Assembly: GCA_011032825.1 (NCBI GenBank)
Contig: JAADJZ010000001.1
Location: 558,001-622,000 of the forward strand
Source: Massariosphaeria phaeospora
Lineage: Eukaryota > Ascomycota > Dothideomycetes > Pleosporales
Direction of reading: 5' to 3'
DNA length: 64,000 bases
Both the position numbers and the translations under genes were made by a program. Every line of letters begins with the position of its first letter. Position 1 is the stretch's first letter. Below are positions 45,757-57,049 of this stretch, piece by piece. The notes under the pieces were generated by a model. That model saw only the letters and a program-made list of their open reading frames with translations. It was not told the DNA's origin and ran no database searches.

Positions 45757-48700
45757 CAGACTTGTCAACAATCCGTCCAATCCAATCCGGGTCCCCGGAT
45801 TGAATGGATTGACAAGAAATCTCTCCTGGATTGGCTTGAATGGATTGTTTAGGGATTTGGGGGGTGGACGGATTGATAGATTGGATGGATTGATTAGTAA
45901 GCTAACTATTGGTGAATTGCCCAATATATTCGTCGATCTTATGGATAGTGATATCGTACGTGTTCGTAGGTTTGTAAGGCGTTTTGAAGCGCTCAATCCC
46001 AAGGCGTTTCCAGGATCGGAGGCTCTGTAAAGCGGATAGTAAATCTGGCCTCATATTGAGTCTCCGTACGCCTAAAAGATCAGCCAATTCACTAAAAGTC
46101 CTCTCACAATTGGCTGCTGAGGCTAGGATACTCAATATATTCATAGCAAACCGCGCCAAAACAGGGTATTAATGCTCCTTTGACAACTAGTAGGCAATTG
46201 GCAGCTAAGCAAGCTTGTAGGCTAGATTAATTGGTTTCTTTGCGCTCTAGAGCTCATACTCGTTAGTAATCTCCTCCGCAATCTCCGCCTCTCTCATAGA
46301 GGCTAGCATAAACTCAGTACAGTTAACGGCGTAGTCAAAACGTTGCCGCTTAGCAGGCGGCGGCGTAGCTGGATCAGCGGCGGCGATTTTAGATGCTAGC
46401 TTAGCGCCCGCCCAAAGTGATTGAAAACTTTTGTTGTTTGCCTCTAGCTACCCCTTGCGGGGATAGAGGCTATCTACGTCATCGTACTCGGCGGGTACTC
46501 GCCAGGCAGTATCGATGAAGTTTTTGTACGCTAGGTAGAGGCGTAGGGCACAGTAATACGCTGGGGCGTCTTTGAATTTGGCGTAGTAGTTTTCTAGCTT
46601 ACTAATGGCGAGATTGAGGTTTGTTTTGACGTGATCCTCAGGCGCGTCAGGATCGTTGTAATCCACTGCCTCTACGCGATCCTGTTGAGCCTGTAGCGTA
46701 GCAAGAAGCTACTCAAACGTAGGGATAACCTTCCAAATCGCGCCGTAGCGACTAGCCTTGCCTCGACCTTCGAGCCAGCTAGTCGCCTCCTTGAAAGGCT
46801 TAAGCAACTCGATATACTCAGTAATAGTAGCCTAGTCTTTGCCAGTAAGCCCTTCCTCACGTATATACAGGCGTGGCTGGCTAGCCTCCGAAGGGCGAGC
46901 TCCCGCCCGAGATCGCTGTCGGTTTGCGGAGCGGTTGCTCTCGCCGATTTTGTAGCCCATATAATCGTCCAGAGGCACCCTGAGGTCGACGGCGCGCTCA
47001 AACGTATCGTAGTAAGAGTTCTAGCGAGTTTTGACTGGCTTTTTGAGTTCTCTTGGCGTAAAGTTCGTGAGATTTAGCGACGTTGCCTCATCTCGCTGGT
47101 ATCCCTCCAAAAGCTCGCGCGCCTGCGGCGTACAGATTGAGGCGATGACGTCAAACAGTACGCCTAGCGGGCCAGCTTTGCGCCACTCGTTCATGTACTG
47201 TTCCTTTGCCTAGGGCGAGTTAGCAGGTGCTGCGCGAGAGACGGCGGCAGGAAAGAAAAAGGCAATACGTACTACTAAATTCTCCTGCGAGTTCTCAAAC
47301 GCGTCGCGATTCTGGCCAAAGATAACGTTTTAGGCAGCGAGATTGAGTATATGGCAGCTGCAGCGCAATCTCCGGTGGCTCGGGTTGAAGCCGTACTCCT
47401 CTGCTAGCTCGTTAACGGCAGTATCGTTGTTTGTCGCGTTATCAAGCACAAAGTAACCTAAGGCTTCTTTTCGTATATGAAACTGGTGGAGAGTTGAGCT
47501 TACGATTGCTGCGATATTTAAACCGGAGTGGTCGCCCGATAGCGTCGGCAGGCCAAGGAAGTAATCTACTTGTTGACCCGCTGCGTTCAAGTGGTGTACG
47601 CAGATTCTAGTGATAGCGCGTTTGCCGCCGTATGAGGTCCAGTTGTCAAAGGATACGTGTATAGCGGATTTGGCTGCCTTTATGTAGCTCACGACGGCGG
47701 GTAGGTAGGCGTTGTATTCATCTATAATGTGCGACTGGAGAGTGTTGTGGCTGCTCCACAAAACGCGCTCAGCGAGCGGATTAGCAGCCTTGATCATATC
47801 TCGAAAGGCAGGCACCTCTACAACGCGCAGAGCTTGGTTATCGGCGGCCACCCACTCGATGAGCGCCTGCTAAAAAGCGGGCGCCGAAAAGGTATCGGCG
47901 ACGGCGTTTGCTACCTCTTGACTCACATCAACGCCCTGTCGCTGTAGGGCGGAGATGATAGATGCCTCCTTCTTGAACCGAATTGGGCCATCTTTGCTGA
48001 CTCCGTGGCCAGGTCGCCGCGCCTCGAGGTGCCGATGGATAGCAGAGGTTGAAGTTGCCACTTTAAACAACCCGTTTTGCTTGTGTATATGGCAGTATTT
48101 GCACAGCTAATACAGCGCCTTATGCTTGCGATGGTATACGCGCTAGCCGTATTAAAAAACCTAGCTTGTTAAGGCACGTTTAGCAGCGTATTGAGGCTTC
48201 TGTAAATTAGGTACGCGCGACCAAACAAGGCCTTCATAGTCCTCATCATCGTCGGCGGAGGCAGAGACAGCGAGAGGATCGAGATCGAGTGGCGCGTCAG
48301 ATGTTGACTGTGCATCGGTTGCCTGGTACGAGGAAGCTGCGCCGGCGGCGTTTTGCGTGGACTGGGAGTCAAGGACCCGCTCAAATACTTCATTAAGCTG
48401 CCGATTCATCTGCGAGGTTAGTTTGGGCGAAAAATCGCGATAAACATACGTACTTTCGTGGGTGTGGGCGAACGTAGTGAGTGCGCGTTAATCTCGGCGC
48501 GTCGAAAATCTTGGGTCGCGAGATATTTCGGGGCAGCGTAATCGATTTTCTGGGGCGGCTAGGCCTAATACGGCCGGTTGAGCGAGGGCGAGAAAGTAAT
48601 TTTACAGGATTCGAACTGGAAAGTATATTATATTTTATATTTTTACGCCTCCGCTAGCTATTAACACCTAGAATCTTGAAGGACCTCTGTACGCAAAACA

Positions 48701-48850
48701 ATCAATCCGTAAACAATCCGTCCAATCAATCTGGGACCTCTGGATTGAATGGATTGCTAGTAATCAAGGTCTCGGATTGATTGGACGGATTGCTTATTAA
48801 TCAATCCGTCCAATCAATCTGTCAATCCGGACGGATTGTTGACAAGTCTG
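45757..48850 (-). mobile_element. hAT transposon, 3,094 bp, with perfect TIRs and 8 bp target duplication
   Basis: The ends are 22 bp perfect terminal inverted repeats starting CAGACTTGTCAACAAT (45757-45778 and 48829-48850). The element is flanked by direct copies of TGCTTGAC (45749-45756 and 48851-48858), the 8 bp duplication expected for hAT. Near both ends lie clusters of ATCCGTCCAATC / GGATTGAATGGATTG words, likely subterminal transposase sites. The single cargo gene, on the minus strand, is a hAT transposase. The element interrupts an otherwise open host gene. Confidence 0.95.
45902..48409 (-). pseudogene. hAT transposase, inactivated by in-frame TAG/TAA codons
   Basis: All recognisable segments lie in one minus-strand frame of 836 codons, with no frameshift. 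In order: N-terminal region (MNRQLNEVFERVLDSQSTQ); BED-type zinc finger (LCKYCHIHKQ...STSAIHRHLEARR); catalytic core (AIHVSFDNWTSYGGKRAITR, GLPTLSGDHSGLNIA, YFVLDNATNNDTAVNELAEE, CSCHILNLAA); and the C-terminal dimerisation region (ILASAANCERTFSELADLLG). The frame is broken by many TAG and some TAA codons, often where the family would have Gln (CAG) or Trp (TGG). That is the expected outcome of C:G to T:A mutation as in RIP. The protein cannot be made from this copy. Confidence 0.85.
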
Positions 48851-48858
48851 TGCTTGAC
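48851..48858 (+). repeat. Right target-site duplication of the hAT element
   Basis: TGCTTGAC lies directly outside the right TIR and is identical to 45749-45756. The host reading frame resumes immediately after it. Confidence 0.95.
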
Positions 48859-50019
48859 TGTAGCGAAAGGAGCTTAGCCTGTCAGTTGAGAGCCTGTTCC
48901 ACCGCCTCGCCTGCCTTCCGTCCTTATAGTCTTAGAGATGACAACATGTTACAAATATCGGTTCCGGTTGAGTACGTTGGAAAACGCATTCTACACTATC
49001 TAAAGTACTCCGTGGACGAGACGCAAACCCCTGATCAAAGGCATATTTGGCTTGATTGTTTGGAAACTCTTTTGCGGAAGAAACCTTCCACGAGATACTG
49101 GATCACATCTGAGATGGAACAGGTAATTACGCAATCGTCGATTGTCTTAGAGTGCCTTCGACAATTCAGGATCCAGCCTTGGGGCACGACGATGGTAGCT
49201 CATCTACAAGGGAACGGAAGCAGAATCATGGCGCAATATGGCGAATATTTCATCAAAGCCGCACCATACGAGGGCACGGTCTCGTCGCATCTAGGAGACC
49301 CTTCCGACGGCAAATTCTACTATCCAGCGCACAAGACTCGCAACCGGCAGAATGTCAATGCCATGCGCAAGGCGGAAGCGAACCTGGACAAATTCTGGAA
49401 ACACATAGATCGCGGGTACAAGAACCACGACAGAATAGACTACCAAGTGCTCGAGCGCATTTTTTCCGGCGAAGGGGGCCTGCAACGCACGAAGCCATGG
49501 GACGACACTGCGACGCCACGAGATCTCAACAATCAAGCCCACGAACAAGATGAATTCGTGTACCAATCACTGTCCCGTATCTTCCACGACAAGACCACAG
49601 AGATCACAGGCAATTTCAACAAGCTCTCCATCGACAGCAAACCCAAGGCCAAAACAAAAGGAACTCCCGCAGCACAACCTGCTCCAATCGAGAACCTAGT
49701 TCCAATCCCTCCTATCCTGAACCCAGTCTTCCATGTCTCCAAGGACGTCTACCCAATTTTTCGCGCACTCTTCTACTCTCCTAGCGACGGCGATCTCCCC
49801 AGCACTATCAAATGGGAACGCTTCGTAAACGCACTCGTCAAGCTCGGCTTCTCAGCTGAGAAACTGCATGGTTCAGTGTGGCAATTTACACCAGCTGAGA
49901 AGATGAGATTGTCAAGGGGAATCAGTTTCCACGAGCCGCATCCAGATGGCGATGTCCCGTTCGTGATGGCGAGGCGCTTTGGGAGAAGATTGGCGAGAGC
50001 GTATGATTGGCATGGATGA

Positions 50020-50486
50020 ATGTTCAAGGTGAAGTAAGGTGGGCGCTTGTTACGGACAATTTGAGATTGTGATTTTAAGGGATGCGTAGGCGTCAAAGAT
50101 AGAGCGAGGGTAGAGCAGCGCGGGCTAGATATAGATAGGGCATCTATAGAGCATCTCAGGATGAGGCGATTCAGGAAAGCGTGTGATCAGGCAGTTTGGA
50201 TATCCGTTGCACTTTGTCGTCCTGCTTTAGAAGATGTTTGGGGGTTCTGCAAGAGGACAATCAAACAAATTTAATACAAGATCCTGAGTCCGCGTACCTA
50301 TAGCCTGCGCCTAGACCCAAGCCTCAATGTCGTCCCAGAACGAACGGTCCTATCCCTTGCAACCACTCGTAAGACACTTCAAACCCCCGTTTACACAGCA
50401 GAGCAACATGTCCCAGATTAACTGAGTTGTTTGGAGTATACGTATGCTCCCACCTCTAGCACTCTGATTCTTGCCCTTCTCAACTA
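50020..50486. other. Convergent 3' regions
   Basis: The interrupted gene (plus) and the esterase gene (minus) end towards each other here. No further gene is seen. Confidence 0.5.
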
Positions 50487-51587
50487 CTAAAAGTTGCCTT
50501 TCCTCACAACAGAGACCTCTGGAAACCTATCCGGCTCCCGCCCCTGAAGCAACGGCCCTGCAAACGCGCCCTCCATCCACTCAGTCGCATACGCCGTCAT
50601 AATGCGCACCCACTCGCTCGGTGCCGTCGTACCAAACAGCTCCGCGAGCTCCCCAGTATACTGTCCCGCCGCCTGCAACATCGTAGGTATATCCAACATG
50701 CCCTCATGCGCCAGATTCGCGATCTTGATCCACAGCTTTGGGCCCGTGAGCTCTGGCCATATTGCCAGGAAGCGGGGGTCATCGTCGCGCTCCGTGGCCA
50801 CGTATAGGACTGGGCTGGATAGCCCTGACGGGGGTAGCGAGCCGAAGAATGGGCCGTCGATGTTGAGGGCGCTGTGAATGCGAGGGTCCTGACTGGCGGC
50901 GAGAACGGCGGAGGCGCCGCCTAGAGAGTGGCCGAGCACGGCTACGCGGTCGGTTGGGGACTGGAACTGTTGGGGGAGAAGTTCGCTTGTGGCGGTAGTG
51001 TTGCTTAGCTGGTCGATGGTGAAAGATATGTCGGCGGCGCGAGCGTACGCGTATGGGGCCAACTCATCCAAGTCAACGACGTTCGAGAGGTTGCTGTAGA
51101 CTGTATGGCCGTCTGGATAGGTTATAACGTTCGATTCTCCAGGGTGGTCCATGGTAATCACTATGAAGCCCTCGCTGGCGATAGCGGAGGCAATGACATT
51201 GTAATAGAGGCGAGAACCTCTGTAGCCAGGAGACAGGAGTAGTACAGGGACGTCATGTAGGGGCGAGCAGCTACTAGGATCATCTGGACACACTGGTAGG
51301 CGAGCCTCCAGGAAGAGAGGTGTAAGGTCGAGGGAGACGTTGAACATTTTCTGGATCCATGGCCCCTGGTATTCGGCGGTTTTGTTAGGCATGTTGAAGA
51401 CAGGCACAGTGGATGCGCACGTCGCGGGTCGAAAGACGGACAGCATCAATGTCCGGGCGTCGCGATTGTAGTCGGTGAGAGTCCCAGTCGTCAATGTGAC
51501 ATTGTATTTCCCTGGCGGGTTTGGGAGGAGGTACCCTGCGCCCGTGTTGGCGAGCAAGAGGGGAAGAAACGAAAGCCTAGAATGCAT
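50487..51587 (-). CDS. Secreted alpha/beta hydrolase, PAF-acetylhydrolase-like
   Basis: An intronless 366-aa frame. A signal peptide (MHSRLSFLPLLLANTGAGYL) precedes a mature chain with several N-glycosylation sequons. The nucleophile elbow GHSLGG is at residues 219-224 (Ser221), with LNIDGPFFG downstream as the likely Asp segment and AHEGM (His294) as the likely His. VLLLSPGYRGSRLYYNVIAS and VITMDHPGES are typical of the fungal proteins annotated as platelet-activating-factor acetylhydrolase isoform II. It probably hydrolyses short acyl esters outside the cell; the natural substrate is not predictable. Four tandem 55-65 bp repeats lie in its upstream region. Confidence 0.85.
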   Translation of the reverse strand: MHSRLSFLPLLLANTGAGYLLPNPPGKYNVTLTTGTLTDYNRDARTLMLSVFRPATCASTVPVFNMPNKTAEYQGPWIQKMFNVSLDLTPLFLEARLPVCPDDPSSCSPLHDVPVLLLSPGYRGSRLYYNVIASAIASEGFIVITMDHPGESNVITYPDGHTVYSNLSNVVDLDELAPYAYARAADISFTIDQLSNTTATSELLPQQFQSPTDRVAVLGHSLGGASAVLAASQDPRIHSALNIDGPFFGSLPPSGLSSPVLYVATERDDDPRFLAIWPELTGPKLWIKIANLAHEGMLDIPTMLQAAGQYTGELAELFGTTAPSEWVRIMTAYATEWMEGAFAGPLLQGREPDRFPEVSVVRKGNF

Positions 51588-52320
51588 TTCCTTGAGTGTC
51601 GTTGTGCTGTACGAAAAAGGTCCTCGATGTGATGACTTGATGCTCAGTAAGAAAGTGGCTACTAGGGGCTATATATCGATAGTGCATACGTAGTCAAGTC
51701 GGGGCTGAGCCTCAGCGCGGAACTACGAATCGCTTTACACTTGCGAAAACCGGGGTAGGTTGAGGGAGCGCGGAACTACGAATCGCTTTACACTTGCGAA
51801 AACCGGGGTAGGTTGAGCCTCAGCGCGGAACTACGAATCGATCTACACGTGCGAAAACCGGGGTAAATTAATGTTGAGCCTCAGCGCGGAACTGCAAATC
51901 GCGTTAGACTTGCGAAAACAGGGCCAAGTGTTGTGCATACCGCAGCATCCTTCAGTAAATCAAATTGACAGACCACCAATGACCAGTACGTCATTGCCGA
52001 CTAGGTCCAAAGTGGGATTTCGAATCACAAACAGCTAAACATGGTAACGTAGGGACTTGTTAATACTGTGAATCACGTACCGTGTCCCAGGCATACTTGC
52101 AACAGGATCAGCTCGTCTGATAGGGTCTCGGCTTAGGTTGGTCATCTTCCGGGCTACGGTGGGGATCGATAAAAGATAGGTAGCGGTAGGTAGTAGGTAC
52201 TCCATACTTTGCATGCTTGATTTGTTTTTGTTCATAGTCGGGACGGGCGTGACTGAACGTCCTGACGCAGAGCAGGATGCGTGTTATCTTGACTTCTGAC
52301 GGGGGAGCTATAGACACGCT
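51588..52320. other. Esterase upstream region and RQC2 3' region
   Basis: It contains the tandem repeat at 51712-51926. The rest has no supported gene. The esterase promoter must lie here, possibly including the repeats. Confidence 0.5.
51712..51926 (+). repeat. Four tandem copies of a 55-65 bp repeat
   Basis: Copies start near 51714, 51767, 51821 and 51882. Each contains AGCGCGGAACTACGAATCG, then TTTACACTTGCGAAAACCGG and GGTAGGTTGAG. The first two are nearly identical; the fourth is the most diverged. They lie 125-340 bp upstream of the esterase start codon. Confidence 0.9.
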
Positions 52321-55300
52321 CTACTTCTGCCCTCGCTGCTTCTTCGAGCCCTTCCCACCCCTAGCGATTTTGTTCTTCCCCTTTGCTCCTCCGCCTCCCC
52401 CACCGCCACCACCACCTCCCATCATGACCCGCACCTTACTCACGGGCACTACACCCACAACCTCCATCTCCTTCCAGCCTCGGATCAGCTCCATTTCCTG
52501 CGGCCAAATGCGCTCCGCATCCTGGCTGTTCTTGTCCACCGCCTTAACATCTTTCCCGGCCGCATCCCATTTTGAAAGGATTTCTTTAACAGCTTTGCCG
52601 CGCTTGAGTGCGCCTGGCTGCATTTTGGCTTTGTATTTGTAGGATGCAAGGGCAGACCAGGGGGCGCAGACGGGGAGCGCGGAGAGGACTTCATCGCCAG
52701 GGAGGAGGCGGCCGGTGAAGGCGTCGAGGCTGAGGAGCTGGGATTTGAGGGCTTCGTCGTCGACGGCGTCGTCTTCTGCGGTAGTGCCTTCGTGAGCGGC
52801 GCGTCGGGCTTCCTCGGCGGCTTTGCCAGCGGCTTGGGCGCGGAGGTGTTGCTCGCGTCGGCGCTGTTTATTTGCAAGGATTTCTTCTTCCTTTACTCTC
52901 TTCTCTTGTGCTGTGGCTTCTGCTGCTTGTTGGCCTGATTTAGAGCCAAGGAGACGCATTGCTAAGGCGCGGTCTTCTTCATCCTGATCAGCGTATTTGG
53001 CAGCAATCTTTTTCGCTTTGCTGCGTTGGGCTCGGCGCGGAGGCGCATTTGCCGGTCTCGAACTTTGAGATGCTATCGTATCAGGAGCTTTGACTAGAGA
53101 CTGACTATCATCTTCCTCGAAGCCCTCGTCGTTAACATCGCCATCTTCTGGAGCACCCGAGGAGTTCTGGGTGGCAGTGCCAGAAGCCTGTCCTTTCTTC
53201 AGCAGGCGTCGTTCTCGGGCTGTTAAGTGGCGCCGTTCTGGTTTAGATTGAGCTTGTTCCGAGTCTGCTAAAGATCCTGTATCTTCTTGAGAAGTCTCAG
53301 TGAAGTGGGGTTTTTTGGAACTCGATGCAGTGTCTGGGAGAGACACTGCTGATGGATCTTCATCTTCGGAATCCGAATCGGTAGCTTTATCTCTGCTACT
53401 TGGCTGAAGCGGGTTTGCCGACTCTCCGGCTTCAGATTCTTCATCGCTTGAATCTGACTCGTCAAGCTTCGCGTCAGGAAAGTCATCCTCAGACTCGGAG
53501 GCGATCTTTGCGTCCGGAAAGTCATCTTCATTGTCGCTACTTGACTCGGGGGTTGACTTTTCTTGCGTAGGCTCAGATGCAGTTCCCACGAGTGTGGAAG
53601 GTGCCGGGTCATTGACACGGTGCTTCTGATGGCGTGCCTTACTTTCTTCGCTGATTTCGAACATGACCGCTAAACCTACAATGAGCTGCGCTGGAGGCAA
53701 GAACTCCTTTCTGCCTTTGATTTCGAATAAACCTGGCGCTAGATATTCACCGGTTGCGCCGATCTTGCTAACTTGATCACTCGTAACCCACCATGCCGAC
53801 ATGACTGCCTTCGAGTCCCACGCTTCAGACGTACAAACAGTCAAGTGACCTGCTTGTGACAGTGTAGAAGGAGGTATTGGGGCATCCGGCGTGTTAGGGT
53901 TGTTCTTGATGATCATAGGCATGGCGCCTTTGAGCTCTGCATGAACGTAGACGTCTCCTTTCCGGAAATACTTTCGGTATACTATTTCGTTTTGTTGGGC
54001 ATCTTTTCCGCCAAGGACTAGGTAGCCGTCAGATGAGATGAAATATATGAATTTCTCAAACCATTGCGTCTTCCGAATCGGTCGTAGGATCTCCTTTTCT
54101 TGTTTCAACCCCTTCTTAAGATCTTCTGCCACCTTCTTCGCATGGCTCGTCAATGCTCTCGATGAGGCTTCGGCTGTTCGCTCTTTTTTCCCAGCAGCTG
54201 TCTTCTTCTGGTCGAAATACTCCGTGGAGTTCGCCCAAGCGGTTAAACCCAGATCAATGTCGATCGCCAACTTTGGTCTCGCAGCCGGCTGGGAAGGTTG
54301 GGCTTTCTTGGTAGGTTTGCTGCTCTGATCTTCATCGTCTGTGTCTTCACTGACAGAACTCGTCTCGTATCCTTCGTCTGCTTGCTCTTCTGTCTGCTCC
54401 CAGTTCGATTCGGCGAGCAACAGAGTCACTGTGTTTTCGAAAAGCTTCAAGGGAAGCTTGATAAGTTGTGCAACGGAGTTCCCTTGAACCTGCTCCCGTT
54501 CAATCAATCGAGCGATCTCACCCCAATCCATGCCTTTCTGTATTAGACCATTGACAGCAGCGATAGCTTCCGTGACTCGATGCACATTGGCCAGAATCGT
54601 CTCTCCTTTCCGGAAATTTAATTCTTGCACCTCCTCTAAACCGCCAATGCGCTTCTCGTGCTCTTGGCGCGCATGATCCATTTTCTTTTTCGCGTGAAGC
54701 TCCCGTTCTTGTATCTTTGACTCCAATTTCTGGCCTTCTATCGAGGAAAAGAACTCGTCCACGGTCTTGGTGAATCCTTCGAACTCTAAGAACGTGTACT
54801 CGGAGTTCTCAAACTGTTGGGGTCGGAAGGGATGGAAGTCGTCGTAGAGCAGGTTCGCTTTGTCTGAGCTTTCAGATTGTTCTATTGGTGCATTGGGGTT
54901 TGGTTTAGCAAGAATGTAGCCTTTGATCGGCTCTGTCTTCGTTATATTTTCCGAGATTTCCCTAGCTTTTTGTAAAACCGTGAGAAGCTTGTTTAACAAT
55001 TCATCGCTTTCAAGGACTTGTTCGGGCTTCAAGCTGGAGTCGAAATTGGCAGCATGCAGTGCATGATCCACCAGCAACGGCGGACACTCAGTTATTGTTA
55101 TTGCCAGCGCTTTCCGCAGGACATCCTTCGTCTGTTTCTTAGACTTCTTCCCGGGCACTGCCAGCTGCTCTTTCTGTCGTTCAAGTGCTTTCTGCAGGCC
55201 CTCACGGATCCTTTCTGTTGTAAGCTCCGGTATCCCTTTGTAGTTCTGGCGCAACGACAAGTTGTACTGTAGTCCGAGCCTGAGCTGTTCGTGCTCGGCA

Positions 55301-55811
55301 CCTTCGTCTACGTTTCGAAACAGGGCGAGGACCTTCAGGTCGCCATCAGTAAGGACGATGTTGCCGCCCGCATAAAACTCGAGGTAAAGTCTATACAGCC
55401 CGTCTGAAAACTGCATCTCTATTATGCGGTCGGTGCCAATTTGTGTGATTGAAGTCACCCGCCTCGTTTTCAAGTATTTTCGCAGCCGAGTAACGAAGCC
55501 AGAGGGCTCCGAGGGAGTGGTGCGGGCATAGCTCGTGAGATGGCAGCGGAAGCCCGACTCGATGATGAACTGTTCGCGATGGTCCGGTTTGTGGAACTTG
55601 AAGAGAAATATGCGCTAAATCGACCTCAGCACAGGTTCGCATACCGAGATTACCGCACATACCGAGGACAAGTCGTAGATGTTGCTAACTCGTAGCGGAC
55701 AGAGCGTGTTTGAGAGCTCGTGGGCAATGACCTATTCATCGTCAGGGCAAGAAATCTGGGGATCACCGGGCTGGATACCTTTACATCCAACGACGAAAAC
55801 CGCTGCTTCAT
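52321..55811 (-). CDS. RQC2: Ribosome quality control protein Rqc2/NEMF (Tae2), three exons
   Basis: Exons (minus strand) 55779-55811, 55663-55731 and 52321-55614 give 1,131 aa; both introns are short GT...AG and in phase 0. The start MKQRFSSLDVKVIAHELSNT matches the NFACT-N domain, with Asp9 as in yeast Rqc2. LRKYLKTRRVTSITQIGTDR continues it. Coiled coils span about residues 300-450; the NFACT-R domain follows (KFIYFISSDGYLVLGGKDAQ, YVHAELKGA), then an acidic Ser-rich stretch and the NFACT-C domain (ALPVCAPWSALASYKYKAKM). A ten-glycine tract lies near the basic C-terminus. The protein binds 60S subunits with stalled nascent chains, recruits the E3 ligase Ltn1 and directs CAT-tail addition. 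Length is usual for filamentous fungi. Confidence 0.96.
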
Positions 55812-56178
55812 AGTGTACTGTGTGCGGGTGTGGTGGTGGCGTGCGGAGTGCGGAGTGCGTGAGTGGGGTACTTGGTGGGATGATGATGGAGGTGCGGGCT
55901 CCGGCAGGGTGTGGCGCATAGGGCTGGGATTAGCCTGCCTTACATAAGCGCTTGCATACAAGTACAGTTCCAGGGTGATATCTGAACAGTTTCACAGCGG
56001 GCAGGTGGTGAATCCAGCTAGTTGCTTCTGCGTTCATGAGAGGGATTCACCTTCTACTTCAACGTACTACTCCGCTTTACCGTTCTGGAGCTCATGAGCC
56101 GAAGAGCATGCCACCATCGCTAAGCCTAGTTTGCCTTCTAAACGCCTGCAACGCCATGACCACCCGTCCTGCCCGTGT
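55812..56178. other. RQC2 promoter and RET3 3' region
   Basis: Both flanking genes are on the minus strand. It contains a GTGCGGAGTGCGGAGTGCG direct repeat near 55845. No further gene seen. Confidence 0.5.
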
Positions 56179-57049
56179 CTATAACCCTTGGCGTATCCGT
56201 TCCGCCAGTTGTCTCTTGCCGAATTCCCAAGCATTCAGAAAGCCCTGCTCCGAAAGGTCGATGTTCTTCATGGAAGTCATGTCCTGCGCTGGCGGTCGGC
56301 TTACACGCGAGGCCACAATGACGGGATCGGTCTCGAGTATAATGCCGTCGTCCACTAATTCGTCGACTGCGAGGGACTGTACTACGTCAGAAGCTGCAAG
56401 ACAGTACACTATATTGACATACCACGAGGTCATAGTTCTCGATTACGGTGCGCTTGTCGACGGAGTTCCTGTAGGCTGATCAATAGCAAGCCTGGCGATT
56501 CGTGATCCTACTTACTTCAACAGGATGTTCAGAGAGTCTCGTAGCGCAAGGACGACACTAGATCAATCAGTACTTGGAAAACAGTTCTTCAAGCCTGTAC
56601 TAGATCTGCCCTACCTGTACAACAGAACCTCGTTCTCATCAGATCCGCCTACCACATAGAGCATCACGTCCGACTCCATCTTGAACACGATTACTTTCTG
56701 GTCGTATAATATAATGTCCGTGGTCTGCTTCGCCGTTTTCTCTACGTGACTGTCAGCCACAGCTAGTATACCTCTCCGAGATCCGAGGTGGCGCACCTAG
56801 CAATCCCTTCTCAAAAGCCTTCTGGTCCTTGACCGTCTTGTACGCGATCTGGCCAGGGTAATCGGTCGGGTTGCCCGCCGGTGGGTGGGGATTCGAGTAG
56901 TATTTGGTGAGGATCCGAGAGCCATCGTCGATCGCTACACAAAGAGTAAGTTTCGACCGTGCTGTGGTGGCGGCACTAGCCCGTCATTTGTTGCGCATAC
57001 CCAGAATGAGGATTGCAGACACGCTGAAGAGCGACAGCGGGCCGGCCAT
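56179..57049 (-). CDS. RET3: Coatomer subunit zeta (zeta-COP), six exons
   Basis: Exons (minus strand) 57001-57049, 56797-56934, 56615-56741, 56516-56557, 56423-56468 and 56179-56376 give 199 aa. The fifth intron (46 bp) uses the acceptor at 56377, which restores YDLV-SLAVDELVDDGIILET; an earlier AG would break frame. The start MAGPLSLFSVSAILILAIDD-like region, KAFEKGLL, VIVFKMESDVMLYVVGGSDE, VVLALRDSLNILLKNSVDKR and IILETDPVIVASRVSR are hallmarks of zeta-COP, the small longin-like subunit of the COPI coat in Golgi-to-ER traffic. The gene is highly intron-rich, with two exons under 50 bp. It is divergent from the next gene with only 313 bp between start codons. Confidence 0.95.

Larger units (their letters stand above)
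44548..50019 (+). pseudogene. Large unknown protein gene interrupted by a hAT transposon
   Basis: The 5' part (44548-45756, 403 codons) and the 3' part (48859-50019, 387 codons including stop) are in the same frame once the transposon and one target-site copy are ignored, so the undisturbed locus would encode 789 aa without introns. N-terminal features are MSLDAVLQNLWAAD, a basic segment (RRWTKKSKIKRRQ), YINLEDLTERKLLLMFINAR, RLRHLISALFDYTKHELWAL and REDPGYFAE. The 3' part includes DQRHIWLDCLETLLRKKP, HLGDPSDGKFYYPAHKTRNR and PIFRALFYSPSDGDLPSTIK. I recognise no named domain; the gene is paralogous to the relic just upstream. In the present state transcription would give a protein truncated shortly after residue 403. 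Confidence 0.85.

Noticed and set aside
48560..48660. Possible tRNA on the minus strand (GTTCGAATCC B-box-like word near 48610)
   Set aside because: No matching A box, acceptor stem or anticodon arm could be folded, and it lies in the hAT leader region.
48781..48858. Upstream part of the 48781-50019 ORF (MDGLLINQSV...)
   Set aside because: These codons belong to the hAT terminal repeat and target duplication; the host frame resumes at 48859.
56377..56433. Continuous ORF reading MTSWYVNIVYCLAASDVVQ at the start of the last zeta-COP exon
   Set aside because: It is intron read-through. The acceptor at 56377 joins YDLV to SLAVDEL as the family requires.
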